From NCBI RefSeq assembly GCF_051014685.1, contig NC_135056.1, positions 7,378,001-7,442,000 on the forward strand: a stretch of 64,000 bases of DNA. The letters are read 5' to 3'. A model generated the notes under the pieces. That model was not told where the DNA came from and made no database searches. It saw only the letters and a program-made list of their open reading frames with translations. Shown here piece after piece: positions 1 to 11,234 of the stretch. Position 1 is the stretch's first letter; each line of letters opens with the position of its first letter. Origin of the DNA: Ptiloglossa arizonensis (lineage: Eukaryota > Arthropoda > Insecta > Hymenoptera > Colletidae). Made by a program: the position numbers and the translations under genes.

Positions 1-1100
1 CCTCCTCGATGGTGATCCTCGTTAAACGTAATCCTGGTCTTCCTTGCTTTTAACGAGAGTTATTATACTTTTTCTCGTTTAAGGTACGTACTATTAGAGA
101 TTGTCGCGATTAGGTGAAACGGTTTGTATGTTCTCGCGAAACAGAAGTAGGATGACTTGGAACGACGATAGCCGCGGATAGGGGAGAAGAAGAGGAAAAA
201 AAAAAACTAGCACACAGAAAAGGTGTATCCCCCTGCACCTCGTTGCCTTTAAACTCACGTTTCTAGCGCGGCGAGTAATTTCATGGTCGGCGATTTTATG
301 CGTTAACGTCATCCTGAATGCGCAACGGCGATGAAAATACAGGTGTTCTCGTCAGCTCCTGTCAATTGGGAAATAACGATGTCGGGGAAGATGGAAGCAA
401 CGCATCCTGAAAATATGTTACCTGCTTGAAATCCACGTACTCGGTTTTCCAGCGAGATAATTCTCTCGCAATTTACAAAGAAACCTTGAAATTCCTCTTT
501 TTTCCCTGGGTGTCGCACGACGATTACATCAGCATTTTACATTCTTCGCGACGTCCATTGTTCGATCGACACGCACGGTAGATTGCATACGAAGTACACG
601 CACGTACCCGCGTCAATTTCGGTATTTTTACGTGCCGAGTATTCCCGGTAAATTAGCAAAGTATAGTTTTAACTGGATGCGAAGTCCCTTGCGTAGTCAC
701 GGGATAAAAGAGGATAAACCGGTGGATAATACATTCTCTTTACCAAACGCGGTGAATTTATGTTTGTTTAAGTTGTAACTCACGCCCACGATACTTTTGC
801 GTTACGGAGAGTTGTACTATTTTGTCGTTAAGAGGATAGTGGAAATACATGGGAGATGAGTTTGGCGTGTGTCGTATTTCTTTCGAAACTCAGGAATTAA
901 TGGCCATTTGTGTAAACAAGCACGATATTTATTCTTCTTCGTATTTGTAAATTTTCTTTCAAATTTGATTGTACGATACGTGTGAATATTAAAAGGTATT
1001 TTTTTTTGGAATTCTTTCGTAGGGGGGAATTTTCCTGTTTGTTCATCTCTGGTTACACTACTGTAAAGTATTCGTTTTGCATAGTCTTCGAGTCACATGT
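1..1100. other. Non-coding, no recognised feature
   Basis: Mixed-composition DNA with homopolymer A runs and no frame I could assign to a gene. The short open frames on the minus strand in the first 520 bases carry no recognisable motif and lack flanking splice signals that I could defend. I see no promoter, RNA gene or repeat in this stretch. Confidence 0.5.
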
Positions 1101-1275
1101 ATCTTAATTAATTCTCCAAACGTAATCGTGCACGGGCCATCTGACGTTTCAATCGTGTCACTAAGAAGCTTCTAAGAAAGGAGAGGGGGAATGTGTTTGG
1201 AACGCTGCATTCTCTTAAAAAAAAAAAAAAAAACAGAACGAATGGGCTTGTATCTGGGTAGACACAATTTCTCCT
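1101..1275 (+). repeat. Local dispersed repeat, copy 1
   Basis: This segment resembles 2110-2275 in the same orientation. Shared landmarks, in order, are TTAATTCTCCAA, a GCCATCTG(A/G)CGTT block, an ACTAAGAA block, GC(T/G)GC(A)TTCTCTT, and GAACGAATGG. A third, shorter copy of the first part is at 2395-2470. The three copies flank the 114-bp tandem array, so array and flank were probably duplicated together. No coding content is visible. Confidence 0.6.
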
Positions 1276-1294
1276 CGTTTTTCCCTAAATGTTC

Positions 1295-1542
1295 TTCAAC
1301 ACGTTAACTTCTATGCTAATTTTCCATACTAAAGTATGTCCACGAGATTTGTTCAGCCCGTAACGTAAACAGAAGAAATATTCAACAGTTTGTTGGTGAA
1401 ATATTTTATAGTATTACCAACGGTAGTAATATTACTTGAAAATTTATAAATATCGAAGTTCATTCCCTGTAAGCATTTTAAAGAAACGTTGTAACTTTGG
1501 AGCGCCGGTCACTGGTGACCACCATGGCATTTAGTGTGTTAA
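1295..1542. mobile_element. piggyBac-like MITE (probable)
   Basis: The right end, read inward on the minus strand from 1542, starts TTAACACACTAAATGCC and then holds the subterminal palindrome GGTCAC-(2 nt)-GTGACC at 1507-1520. The left end has a matching but decayed TTCAACACGTTAACTTC at about 1295-1311. TTAA targets with an inner GGTC/GACC palindrome are typical of insect piggyBac-like termini. A second end of this style is at 59766. No transposase is present, so this would be a non-autonomous copy. The left boundary is uncertain. Confidence 0.4.
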
Positions 1543-1553
1543 AGCTTCTATAC

Positions 1554-2045
1554 TCGATGAATATTAAAAAAAAAATTGTTTGCTTCTCTAAAAGAAATGA
1601 ACTCGAATGTCTAGAAACACCATTTTTCCTTGATTATTTCTGTAAACATTTTTGAAAACTATATTCGATGAATATTCAAAAAGAAACTTGTTTACTTCTC
1701 TAAAACAAATGAACTCAAATGTCTAGAAACACACAGTTTTCTCGATTATTTCTGTAAACAATCTTGAAAGCTATATTCGATGAATATTCAAAAAAAAACT
1801 TGTTTACTTCTCTAAAACAAACGAACTCGAATGTCTAGAAACACACCATTTTTTCTCGATTATTTCTGTAAACATTCTTGAAAACTATATTCGATGAATA
1901 TTAAAAAAAAAATTGTTTACTTCTCTAGAACAAACGAACTCGATTGTCTAGAAACGCACCATTTTTTCTCGATTATTTCTGTAAACAATCTTGAAAGCTT
2001 ATATTCGATGAATATTAAAAAAAAAATTGTTTACTTCTCTAGAGA
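1554..2045 (+). repeat. 114-bp tandem array, about 4.4 copies
   Basis: TCGATGAATATT recurs at 1554, 1665, 1777, 1891 and 2005, a spacing of 111-114 bases. Each unit continues through an A run, TTGTTTACTTCTCTA, a CTAGAAACAC block and a TTCTGTAAACA block. Copies are close to identical apart from A-run length, which implies recent expansion. One unit gives a short open frame by chance, but unit lengths vary and are not coding. A diverged relic of the unit's end is at 2250-2310. Confidence 0.85.
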
Positions 2046-2109
2046 AAACCTCCCACTCCTCCCAGTTACATCACAATTATGTATCGTACATACTTATGCT
2101 TAGGTTCCA

Positions 2110-2275
2110 TCTACCGGAGTTAATTCTCCAACGATACACGCGCCATCTGGCGTTCCAGTCGTACTACTAAGAATTTTCTCGAGTAGAAGAAGAGGAACAT
2201 ATCCGGTGCAGCGTATTCTCTTCAAACAACAAGAACGAATGGATTCGAATGTCTAGATAGACATCAATTTTTCTC
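2110..2275 (+). repeat. Local dispersed repeat, copy 2
   Basis: Second copy of the segment at 1101-1275, lying just after the 114-bp array. Its start (ATCTACCGGAGTTAATTCTC) is repeated again at 2400-2420, which begins the shorter third copy. The order repeat, array, repeat, short repeat suggests unequal exchange. Confidence 0.6.
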
Positions 2276-2639
2276 GTTCATTATTGCAAACATTTTCGAA
2301 AGATTGTTTTACTCCTTCCGTAGAGAGAACATCTACCTCCGCCATCGCTCTAGTTAGATCACAATTGTGTATCGTACATATAATACTTGTGCTTAGATTC
2401 CATCTACCGGAGTTAATTCTCCAATCACAACGATACACGTGTTATTTAACGTTTCCAACCTCAGCTTCGTCAATAACCTTTTGACTGCGGCACACACTCG
2501 GAGATAATCATCAATGCAGACGACAGGATATTCTCGTATCAGTCGCTGCGACTGTTTGTCCACTGACTATTGACGAAAACGGTATCAGGGAATACGTTTG
2601 CAATTGATAAAAGTAAAGGTGTTACAGTAAAAAAAATAT

Positions 2640-3149
2640 ACAGGGCGTGTATTTACGTATTTCGTATACATTGGTAGACTTGTGAAAGCGTACATACACG
2701 CCTTTCGTATATGTTAATAGACTGCAGTGGCGTATATATATGCCTTCCATATATATTAACAGACTTCCAAAAGTGTATATATTAATAGACTTGCAATGGC
2801 GTATATATATATGTCTTTCGTATATATTAATAGACTCGTAAGAGCGTATATATACGTCTTTCGTATATATTAATAGACTTGCAAAGGTGTATATATTAAC
2901 AGACTTACAAAAGTGTATATGTTAATAGATTGGTAAAGGCGTATATATTAATAGACTTTCAATGGCGTATATATACGTCTTTCATTTATATTACTAGATT
3001 AGCAAAGGTGTATATATTAATAGGCTTGCAAATGTGTATATATGGTATTAATAGACTTGCAATGGCGTATATATATGCCTTTCGTATATATTAATAGACT
3101 TGTGAAAGCGCATATATACGCCTTTCATTTATATTAATAGACTTGCAGT

Positions 3150-3211
<62 letters not shown>

Positions 3212-3375
3212 TTTCATATATATTAACAGACTTCCAGAAGTGTATATATTAATAGACTTGCAATGGCGTATGTATATGCCTTTCGTATATATTAATAGAC
3301 TTGTGAGATCGTATATAAACGCCTTTCGTTTATATTAATAGACTTGCAAAGGCGTGTATATATACACCTTTCGTA
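2640..3375 (+). repeat. TA-rich minisatellite (TATATTAATAGACTTG units)
   Basis: Variants of GTATATATTAATAGACTTGC alternate with the self-complementary block GCGTATATATACGCCTTTC for over 700 bases. Unit length varies between about 30 and 60 bases because the two sub-units combine irregularly. The GCGTATATATACGC block is a perfect palindrome in some copies, so single strands could form hairpins at regular intervals. No open frame of note. Confidence 0.85.
3153..3208. repeat. (AT)28 microsatellite
   Basis: An uninterrupted run of 28 AT dinucleotides inside the TA-rich minisatellite. Slippage in one of its TATATATA units is the likely origin. Confidence 0.97.
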
Positions 3376-3534
3376 ATCAAAAAAATAAGAAGCCTCTCGC
3401 GAATGAAAGAAGAGGCTACTCACCTCACCTCCCCCCCTTAAATTGCAAAAATTAACGATCCCCGTTTGCGCATCTTATTTTCGAAAACGGACAGGTGTCA
3501 GCGCGTACCCTGAAACGAGATCAGCAGGTTCTCG

Positions 3535-4086
3535 TTATCTCGAACGATAACCATTTACGAATGATGGAAAACGCGAATTTGTAGCAAAGTAGCAGTTCCC
3601 GCGAACGATCCGATCCGGTTCGTTATAGGCGTAATTACCTCGAAACCGGTCCCACGGGGACGAAGGAGGCGATCTGGACACGGTTCCCTTCTTATCTCGG
3701 TGTTCGTGCGAGTCGTGTCTTCGCGGTTCTTTGCGCCGCGTGTCGACATGCAAATTTGTATCTAATAAATCGAGAGGAGGGCTACGCGCGTACCGGTTCC
3801 ACGGCCGGCGATTAAGAGAATCAACCTGCTCCGGTCTGGAATTATTTTTCACTTCAAGCTCGTCTCGTGTCGCCGTTTGAGAACACGAGGCGGGACTTAA
3901 CCGCGCCTGCGGAATCGGAATTGCCGGTTGGACCGTATTTGTCACAGTCGTTCCGAGGACGATACCGGACGAACTTCTGTTCGCGTTCACCGGTTCGGTA
4001 AACTCTTCAGAATCTCCACGGAAAGTCCGATCGGCGAGGTAATCCTCGAATGCATCGCCTTTCTGTCCGACCACGGACGTCCTTGA
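3535..4086 (-). CDS. Unassigned open frame, possible disordered exon
   Basis: On the minus strand a frame of about 180 codons stays open after a TAG at 4089-4087; its first ATG-like start is a GTG at 4074, so it would have to be an internal exon. The product is rich in Arg, Ser, Pro and Asp, with runs such as SRSPPSSPWDRFRG near its C-terminal end. It shows no domain I recognise. An acceptor-like GGGATAG sits immediately before the frame, but no convincing donor follows. The 5' part of this frame (…GQKGDAFEDYLAD) resembles a frame encoded near 8.4 kb (…GQEDSDVFEDRYDD). CpG-rich DNA opens long frames by chance, so this may be non-coding. I give it as the only exon candidate in the window. Confidence 0.15.
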   Translation of the reverse strand, partial: SRTSVVGQKGDAFEDYLADRTFRGDSEEFTEPVNANRSSSGIVLGTTVTNTVQPAIPIPQARLSPASCSQTATRDELEVKNNSRPEQVDSLNRRPWNRYARSPPLDLLDTNLHVDTRRKEPRRHDSHEHRDKKGTVSRSPPSSPWDRFRGNYAYNEPDRIVRGNCYFATNSRFPSFVNGYRSR

Positions 4087-4120
4087 CTATCCCGAAGCTC
4101 CGAAAGGGCCCTCGAGAACG
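4000..4120 (-). repeat. Related segment A (partner at 8370-8480)
   Basis: By eye this stretch aligns with 8370-8480 in the same orientation. The shared blocks are AATCCTC/GATCCTC, CATCGC, (T)CTGTCC/CTTGTCC, ACGTCCTTG and CGAAAGGGCCCT. Both copies carry, on the minus strand, a pyrimidine-rich stretch with an AG just before the shared CAAGGACG. That layout could be a splice acceptor kept in both copies, or part of an unrecognised old mobile element. Confidence 0.4.
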
Positions 4121-4199
4121 CCACCTCGAGACATCGAACGGTCGAGCACCGACGGGACCCTCTGTCGGGTAGACGACACTGTGGTCGCGTCATCAGGAA

Positions 4200-5220
4200 A
4201 CGATTTCAGAAGTACAAGTACGTATACACGGACGGCTCCTAGCTGCAACGCTGCGGGTCGAGTTCTTCGAAGTACCGACTCGCGTGCGTGGAAACAATCT
4301 CAACGAATCGGGGGATGTGAGTTTCGTTTCGATTTTAAACCGTTTGTAACGAGACCTTCGATTCGATCATGCGTTACGATCGTAAAATCATCAGCGTGGA
4401 ATTTTTTTACGAAACTTTCCGTTTCTAGCGAGAAACAGCGACTTGCAACGTAATGGCTCGCTTCGTGTGTCGATCGTCATATTGGGAACAAACAGAACGG
4501 ATATTGTTCGAATCGGTGTATTTGATACAAAATGAAAGAGATAGGTGAACGAAAACTCGTGTATGCTCGTGTGCAGCGTTATTTTTGTAAATGTTTATTT
4601 TACAGTTTTGATCGCCATTTATTAATCCTCTTCAAAAGTAACCTTTATCTGTGTGTTTTTTAAATACATAGGATATTTCGTTACAGGTGTTCATTTCAGC
4701 GTTGGTCAGGGAATACAAAAATCACGAAAAAGATTCGTTTGAACGTGTGTCCTGTTTCACTTTGTTCCCAAGTTGGAACCGTTTTTGTATTTCAGGAATT
4801 ATCTTTCTGTTTACACTTTGTCGCAAGTGCTTGAAATGAAATTTAATTACCGAATATAACTGAATTTAGTCATTTGACTTACAAAGCAGCATAGTCAACA
4901 AGGTCGAGAGACATCGAGGAATTATCAAGGATTGTATACAAACAGTGCAGTAGAAACATTTCTGCTACCTCGGTTTGCGATCGGGAATTTCGTCCGAGTA
5001 CAAAAATTGTAATAACTCAAGAAAGCAAGATCAAACTGGGTTCGTGTTTTTATTAACTCCTTTCATCATTTTTATGTCCCCCTTCGTAAGTAGGGTACCG
5101 CGTGTTACGAAATACCTTGTGTAACAACCTTATTTACATTTCATTCGCGTACGAGTTGACTATCATCGATTTTAATTCTCTTAATTTCGAAAACTTCGAA
5201 TCATTTTTCTCGCACATCTG
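4200..5220. other. Non-coding, no recognised feature
   Basis: After a CpG-rich start the stretch becomes AT-rich. No open frame with a recognisable domain, no repeat and no RNA gene is visible. Confidence 0.5.
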
Positions 5221-5224
5221 TCCC

Positions 5225-5400
5225 AAAACGTACGAAAATATGCTCTTTTAGTTACATCGTCCGAAAGAAGTTCAACTTCCCTTTCCACGAACATAAAATA
5301 CATCGTACAATTGTAAAAATTGACCATCGAGTATATATTATATCACATGGTGTGTCTACGTAAAATACGTGTACATTAATAAAATTTGGTAATAAAATTT
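5225..5400 (+). repeat. Dispersed repeat (partner at 9940-10110)
   Basis: Shared landmarks with 9940-10110 in the same orientation: ACGTACGAAAATATGCTCTTTTAG against GCGTACAAAAATACATTCTTTTAG (given in part), then TTCC(C/A)…CCCACGA, ACATAAAAT, CGT(A/G)CAATTGTAAAAAT and a (T/C)ACGTAAAA block near the end. The copies are clearly diverged. No coding sequence; origin unknown. Confidence 0.6.
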
Positions 5401-5480
5401 TACCATTTAAATAGCACTATACACCCCGTACAACAACGATGTACAACATTAGTTCTACATCGATCTCGTACAGGTTAACT

Positions 5481-6070
5481 GCCGCCATTTTCACGTACAT
5501 CGCTTAACCTCTAAAACCTGAAATTATTACACTGCCACGTTCGTCTGTTCCCTTAACAAATGTTGAATATTATTTACAAGTGTCGTGAACGATGTTAAAA
5601 TCGAGCAACGCAAATGGAAGGGTAAATCGTTTGTTCTAAATAAATTTAGATGAGTCGCGTCGGTTCTGACTGCCGCCATTTTCACGTACATCGCTTAACC
5701 TCGAAAACCTGAAATTATTATACTTTCACGTTCCTTTGTTCCCTTAACAAATGTTGAATATTGTTTACAAGTGTCGTGAACGATGTTAAAATCGAGCAAC
5801 GCAAAATGGAAGGGTAAATCGTTTATTTTAAATAAATTTAGATGAGTCGCGTCGGTTCTGACTGCCGCCATTTTCACGTACATCGCTTAACCTCGAAAAC
5901 CTGAAATTATTACACTTTCACGTTCCTTTGTTCCCTTAACAAATGTTGAATATTGTTTACAAGTGTCGTGAACGATGTTAGAGTCGAGCAACGCAAAATG
6001 GAAGCTTGTACGAGTTAACTAACTGAAAGTTGTTCCGAACGAATTTAGATGGGTCGCGTCGGTTCGATGA
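5481..6070 (+). repeat. 191-bp tandem array, three copies
   Basis: GCCGCCATTTTCACGTACAT recurs at 5481, 5672 and 5864, a period of 191-192 bases. Each unit ends with GATGAGTCGCGTCGGTTC. The third copy is altered after about 6003 and breaks off at 6070. The unit has no lasting open frame. Its length is close to a nucleosome repeat, as in several other arrays in this window. Confidence 0.9.
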
Positions 6071-6758
6071 GTTTCAACTCCGATTCTGGTCCTTGCTTAT
6101 CGAGCTCGGTTAATTCTGACAGGAGATAGCAAGGCGATTATAATTTTTCAGGGGGTTGCCGCGTTGCGGTTCTTAACATCGTAATCTCGGCGGTGGTACT
6201 GAATAGTGCTCCTCCTTCCACCCCCGTAAGCCCTCCGAAAATTCCGATCGACGAAGGTAATCCGGGAACATATCGGCTTTTCGCCTCGCCAACGGAAATC
6301 CTTGTCCGCTTTTAGCACAGGAAACGTCCTCGACAACTGCGGATCGAAGCGTCGAATGGTCGAGTTCTTGTTTCTCGACTTAAACCGAATCGAACTGTAA
6401 TGGTCACAGCGGCCTCGACAGGAAGAGAGAAAATCACTACACCAGCGTGGAATCAAAGGGCGCAGATGGATCGTGCAGAAGCATCCACGCGTTTTATTGC
6501 TCGTTGGTAAACAATAAAATGAACACCAAGGGGGACAAAGGGACAGCACCGATAACCGTGCAATTGTACTCGTTATTACTTGTAACGAGGCTTTCGAACA
6601 AGGATTTAAGTTCTCGCGAGACTCTTTTGTTAATGCTTTAAGAGCGATCGTCGAGACTCTTAGAGACTACTATCGTAGCATTGTAAGAACTGGTGATCTG
6701 TCTTTATTCTACTCTAATTAATTAATGTACAAGTTTCTATATGCTGGGAACTTATTAT
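6071..6758. other. Non-coding, no recognised feature
   Basis: A mildly CpG-rich stretch at 6130-6440 carries open frames on both strands, none with a recognisable motif. The rest is AT-rich. A TAATTAATTAATG block near 6716 precedes the next array. Confidence 0.45.
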
Positions 6759-7325
6759 GGTATTTACTTCGAATCTTAATTTCAGTATTGGTATTTACTT
6801 CGAAGTTTTATCTTAATACTGGTATTTACTTCGAAGTTTTATCTTAATACTGGTATTTACTTCGAAGTTTTATCTTAATACTGGTATTTACTTCGAAGTT
6901 TTATCTTAATACTGGTATTTACTTCGAAGTTTTATCTTAATACTGGTATTTACTTCGAAGTTTTATCTTAATACTGGTATTTACTTCAAATCTTAATCTT
7001 AATACTGGTATTTACTTCGAATCTTAATCTTAATACTGATACAATGATACTTGATACAATATACTTGATACTGACTACTTTGATGAATATACTTGATACA
7101 AGGTAATTGTATTTACATTGAATCTTAATCTTAATACTGGTATTTACTTCGAATCTTAATCTTAATAGTGATACAATGATACTTGATACAATATACTTGA
7201 TACTGACTACTTTGATGAATATATTTGATACAATGTAATTGTATTTACATTGAATCTTAATCTTAATACTGGTATTTACTTCGAATCTTAATCTTAATAC
7301 TGGTATTTACATTGAATCTTAATCA
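6759..7325 (+). repeat. 31-bp tandem array with nested 132-bp duplication
   Basis: GGTATTTACTTCGAA recurs at 6759, 6790, 6821 and onward at 31-base steps, with nearly identical TTTTATCTTAATACT linkers. After about 7000 the linker changes to ATCTTAATCTTAATACT. A longer insert beginning GATACAATGATACTTGATAC then appears twice (7038 and 7170), giving a second-level period of 132 bases. The array has no open frame. The order of simple and compound units shows at least two rounds of expansion. Confidence 0.9.
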
Positions 7326-8369
7326 AACATAAATAATTTTGGACATGCAAACTTTCATGTGTTTTTAATTCCTCGATGTACAAAATGAACTTATCATCGT
7401 GAACGTTTTCGACTTTAAAATTTTTCCTACAAACACTTACTGTTTTTCTTGTATGATTAATCTAAATGAGTACAAAAATTAATGTGAGAAGAAACTATAA
7501 GTGTTCGAGGATCAACTGAGAACGAAAACGTTGACAATGTTAATCTTTTTTTCGTATGTCGATAAATACAAAATATAAAGATACTTGTATTCTATTATTT
7601 ATCTTTTAACAATTTACAAGCAAACGAAATCTTTGGTAATTTTAACGAATCATTTTACATGCATAATATTGATATATAATCTGAGAATAATTACTGTAAT
7701 ATATTTACTGTAATCATAGAATATTTACTGTAACATTGAATTCAGACTTTAGGTCAATTATACTTTTGTAAGTATTTAATGAAACATGCAATTGTACGAT
7801 TAGTACAATGAGGATTTATATCCTGAGAGTTCTACCTTCGCTACATTTTTAATTGAATTACGATTGAAAATTGTTGCAGATAAAATTTTAATATTTGCGA
7901 AACTATCTCTACTGGCTAGATAATCGTCTACACGAACTCTATAGAAACGCAAGAGTCTTCGTTATTTCTTAAACCGTATATACAGGAATAAATGATACGT
8001 ACGTGATGTTCCTCCCACTTGGCATAGTGATATACGAAGACATAAAAGAATCTTGAAGGACGGTTGTACGCTACAAGACGGTTTTCTTCTCTGAACGATA
8101 TAAGTGAACAATCCGTCTACGTGTCCCTGGAAACTCGAGAAATTTAAAATCGAATTAATTTCAAAAAATTCGATCCTTGTCAAATTTCAAATATTCGCCC
8201 AGATTTTGATAAATGTTAAGCATTTCAACATTTTCATTGAGGAAAATTCTACGTTAACCATGCCCCAAGTGTATATTCTTGATATCTTTCTCAAGTAAAC
8301 CGAACGCTTTGGTAGTTCGCGAACGAGAAAATCTCGCTACGCGAAAACAATTATTGTTCCACTCGAAAA
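7326..8369. other. AT-rich, no recognised feature
   Basis: Only a short repeat of ATATTTACTGTAA (about 7690-7735) stands out. No gene, RNA or mobile-element end was recognised. Confidence 0.5.
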
Positions 8370-8480
8370 TTTCGTGGAGGGGCCGGGTCATCGTAACGAT
8401 CCTCAAACACATCGCTATCCTCTTGTCCAGTGTCTGACGTGGAACGTCCTTGGCTGCTTCGAAAGGGCCCTTGAGCATTC
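8370..8480 (-). repeat. Related segment B (partner at 4000-4120)
   Basis: Partner of the segment at 4000-4120. On the minus strand it has CTTTCGAAGCAG followed by CCAAGGACG, a good match to a pyrimidine-AG acceptor. The frame that would follow reads SQGRSTSDTGQEDSDVFEDR and stops after about 35 codons. The plus strand also has a 125-codon open frame over 8374-8751, but it has no recognisable motif and lies opposite this pattern. Confidence 0.35.
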
Positions 8481-8730
8481 AGGAACACCGAACGTCCTGA
8501 TCTTCTGGTTCTCGTTAGACGTGAAACAGGGAGACATATTTATGACGCTTCGTCGAGGGAACAAGAGGTCCCGAAAAGCGGTTGGAATTTATCAAAATAA
8601 TACGGTGCCCAAGTGTACAATGTTTTACGACCTTCTCGCCGGTTGTGGTGTTTTACAGTGGAAGAAACGCGGTGGGATTAACCACCGAGCGATAAACTCG
8701 GATGCCAGAAACGTGGGCCCGCCTAATGCT

Positions 8731-8816
8731 TCTTTATTCCTTCTGATTTAATAATGCTCACTCTTTATTCCGTCTGATTTAATAACGCTCATTCTTTATT
8801 CCGCCGGGGGGGGGGG
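8731..8816 (+). repeat. 31-bp triplicate followed by G11
   Basis: TCTTTATTCC occurs at 8731, 8762 and 8793, each followed by (G/T)TCTGATTTAATAA(T/C)GCTCA, a 31-base period. The last copy is cut off by a run of 11 G (8806-8816) and then 7 A. Confidence 0.85.
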
Positions 8817-8823
8817 AAAAAAA

Positions 8824-9508
8824 GGATATTAAGGATACCGAGTTTATTTGGCCGGCTGTCGTATATCTTCCTGCTTTTTAGAAATCTTCTTTCCACCTAT
8901 TCGCAATTAACTACAACAGCGACATCGTGGAACGATGGTTTATTTTACTATTAATACGTAGGTGTTACAAAAGACTGATTTATTCACTAACAAGCGTTCC
9001 TGGTTGCAAAAGAGTGTCATATTTAGACACGCGGAGTGTGGGTCACGGTGAGTTATCGCTTCGAATTATTTCTTCGTTACCGATGTCACGCGGAAAGAAA
9101 CATTGCGAGAGAAATATGTTGCGTTCAATGTGTGAAGCCGAACGATGGGGATTGCGTTGTTAAAAATTTGTAATTTTTTTCAATCACACGGTCATTTCGA
9201 CTCTTTTAAATTGAAAGTGTTTTTTTTCTAACTATATATCTGGGGATAGTAAAACTGGATTAGATCGATGATAATATTTAGGTATATTTATCTCTGTACA
9301 TGTATCGTTGTTGTTATTATTATTAACACAACGAGGAATTCAAGAGCATACGATGACATGTCCTTCCATTGATCTCAAACCAGTATTTTTATTGCAAATA
9401 TGTAACTTATAAATTCTATAATACAATTCTATTGTACGAAGGTGAATCCTGAAAATATTGATGAAAAAATAATAATAATAGCGTAGTATCGTAGAAAATG
9501 TAATATAA
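8824..9508. other. Non-coding, no recognised feature
   Basis: Short open frames only. AT-rich in the second half, including an AATAATAATAATAGCGTAG block at 9467-9485 that also occurs right after the duplicated segment at 11.8 kb. Confidence 0.45.
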
Positions 9509-9790
9509 AGTATTTTTAAATAGTTATTCATGTATGGTACACTACAAGATTCCATTTCAAACAGAGTCTGAAAAAATTATATTAGCTGCAAATTACCATA
9601 TACTAAAATGAACAATATTTTATTTATAAGCAGTCACGGTGATCTCGGCATTTAAGAACGAGAGCGACAAATTTTATAATTAATTATTCCGATTACACGA
9701 TTTATTCCATTAAGCAAAACATATCTTTTTTCGAAACACTTGTTTTTAACGATCCAAAATACAGGGATAATTACAAACTAATACAAATGT
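9509..9790 (+). repeat. Segmental duplication, copy 1
   Basis: This copy matches 11516-11807 in the same orientation almost throughout. Long shared stretches include AGTATTTTTAAATAGTTATT, GGTACACTACAAGATTCCA, ATGAACAATATTTTATTTAT and CGATCCAAAATACAGG. Small indels separate the copies, for example an extra block near 11580. An AATAATAATAGCGTAG block precedes copy 1 and follows copy 2, as if a larger unit of about 2 kb had been rearranged. Non-coding. Confidence 0.9.
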
Positions 9791-9939
9791 ACATTTAAGT
9801 ACAAACGACTCGTTCTGTACGCGAGAAACTTTATAACAATTCTATTATACGACACGGTAAAAGAATAATTAAACGAAAGAATCGAAGGTATTTCTAACAT
9901 CAACCAGAAACGTTATTTTAATATTAATCTTTGTACACC

Positions 9940-10110
9940 AACGAAACGAAAGCGTACAAAAATACATTCTTTTAGCTACAGATTCAGCTTTCCATCCCAC
10001 GAGCATAAAATGTCTCGTGCAATTGTAAAAATAAAGTACGATCGAGCACTCACTTTGTATCAACAATGGCCACGTAAAAATACAATTTAATATTATACTT
10101 GTTTATACCG
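9940..10110 (+). repeat. Dispersed repeat (partner at 5225-5400)
   Basis: Diverged second copy of the segment at 5225-5400. Order and spacing of the shared blocks are kept. Confidence 0.6.
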
Positions 10111-11234
10111 TGCCACTCTCGTGCTATTTCTGTAAATGTTTCGTGTCTTCGTCGGAGCTTACAAAACGGTGAGAAAAAAATTCAATTAAAACGTAGGATT
10201 TTCTATCGTTGAGCTATGCAAGAAGCGTGTAACGCGTGAAATAAACGTAATAATTTACGCAGCCCGAAAAACGGTCGCAATAGTGAAAACGTGTAATTTC
10301 CCGAAATAAAATACATTTTTCTAGGCTCTAACTCTTCGAAGCTTACACAGATTCTCGTCTGTCAGGGAACTATTCAAATTTCGTGGAACCAGCGCCCGCT
10401 CCGATTCCATGGACAACGCTTCGCGTTTAAATCGCCCCGGTTGCGCGTAAAACGATGAAATTTGTTTATTCTACGCGACCGCCCGCGGCTCGCTCTAAAA
10501 TTGTATCTACCTTGTACGTCTAGCTGGAATCGTCAAACTTCGTGAAATTTCTAACCTTCTACGGTACAACTGTGCTTCCCAGAGATACACAATAGCCAGA
10601 GTTGTGATCTCATTGTTATGTTTAAGTTACCTTGTCTTTCGTAAGCGAAACGTTTACCAGTGTACGAAAGAAATCATTTGTACCTGTTGTAACACAATGG
10701 GAACTAAATTGGTGATCGTAACTGCGTTTCGTGCAAGAAAAATGATTATTTATTACATATTACTTCAATTAGAGAGAAACATTGTACAGAAATACACAAG
10801 TTATAACGATTCTCTTCGACTTCCAACCTATTGTACTTTCTTAATCTTCTTCAGCTGTTGAACTGTATATTTACTTTAAAGTCGGTATTTCAATTGGATT
10901 ACTTCTTATTTGTGTTTCGTACAGTCTGATAGTTAATTTTTAAACTATGAATTGCGTATGAATATTGTCCCCAGCAGTATCATTCTCTTCGTCTTTTTTT
11001 TTTACGAAACCAGTTTCTTTTTCTTATCTTCTGATTTAGTATCTACATTGGTATATAGTGTAACGATGAATTCAGAATGACACTCTTACATAGCATTATT
11101 TGGAATGTTTATTTTCCTTTAGAACAGTGTAAGTAGATACAAATTGACAATCGAGAGAGGTTTCATTTATTAATTGAAATTAAAAGTTTTATATTTGTCG
11201 TTGTATCTTCGTGGTAATATTACCAATGAATTTG
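10111..11234. other. Non-coding, no recognised feature
   Basis: A small CpG-rich patch lies at 10370-10500 (GCGTAAAACGATGAAATTTG and neighbouring GC-rich words). An 85-codon open frame at 10604-10861 has no recognisable motif. Nothing else is seen. Confidence 0.45.
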
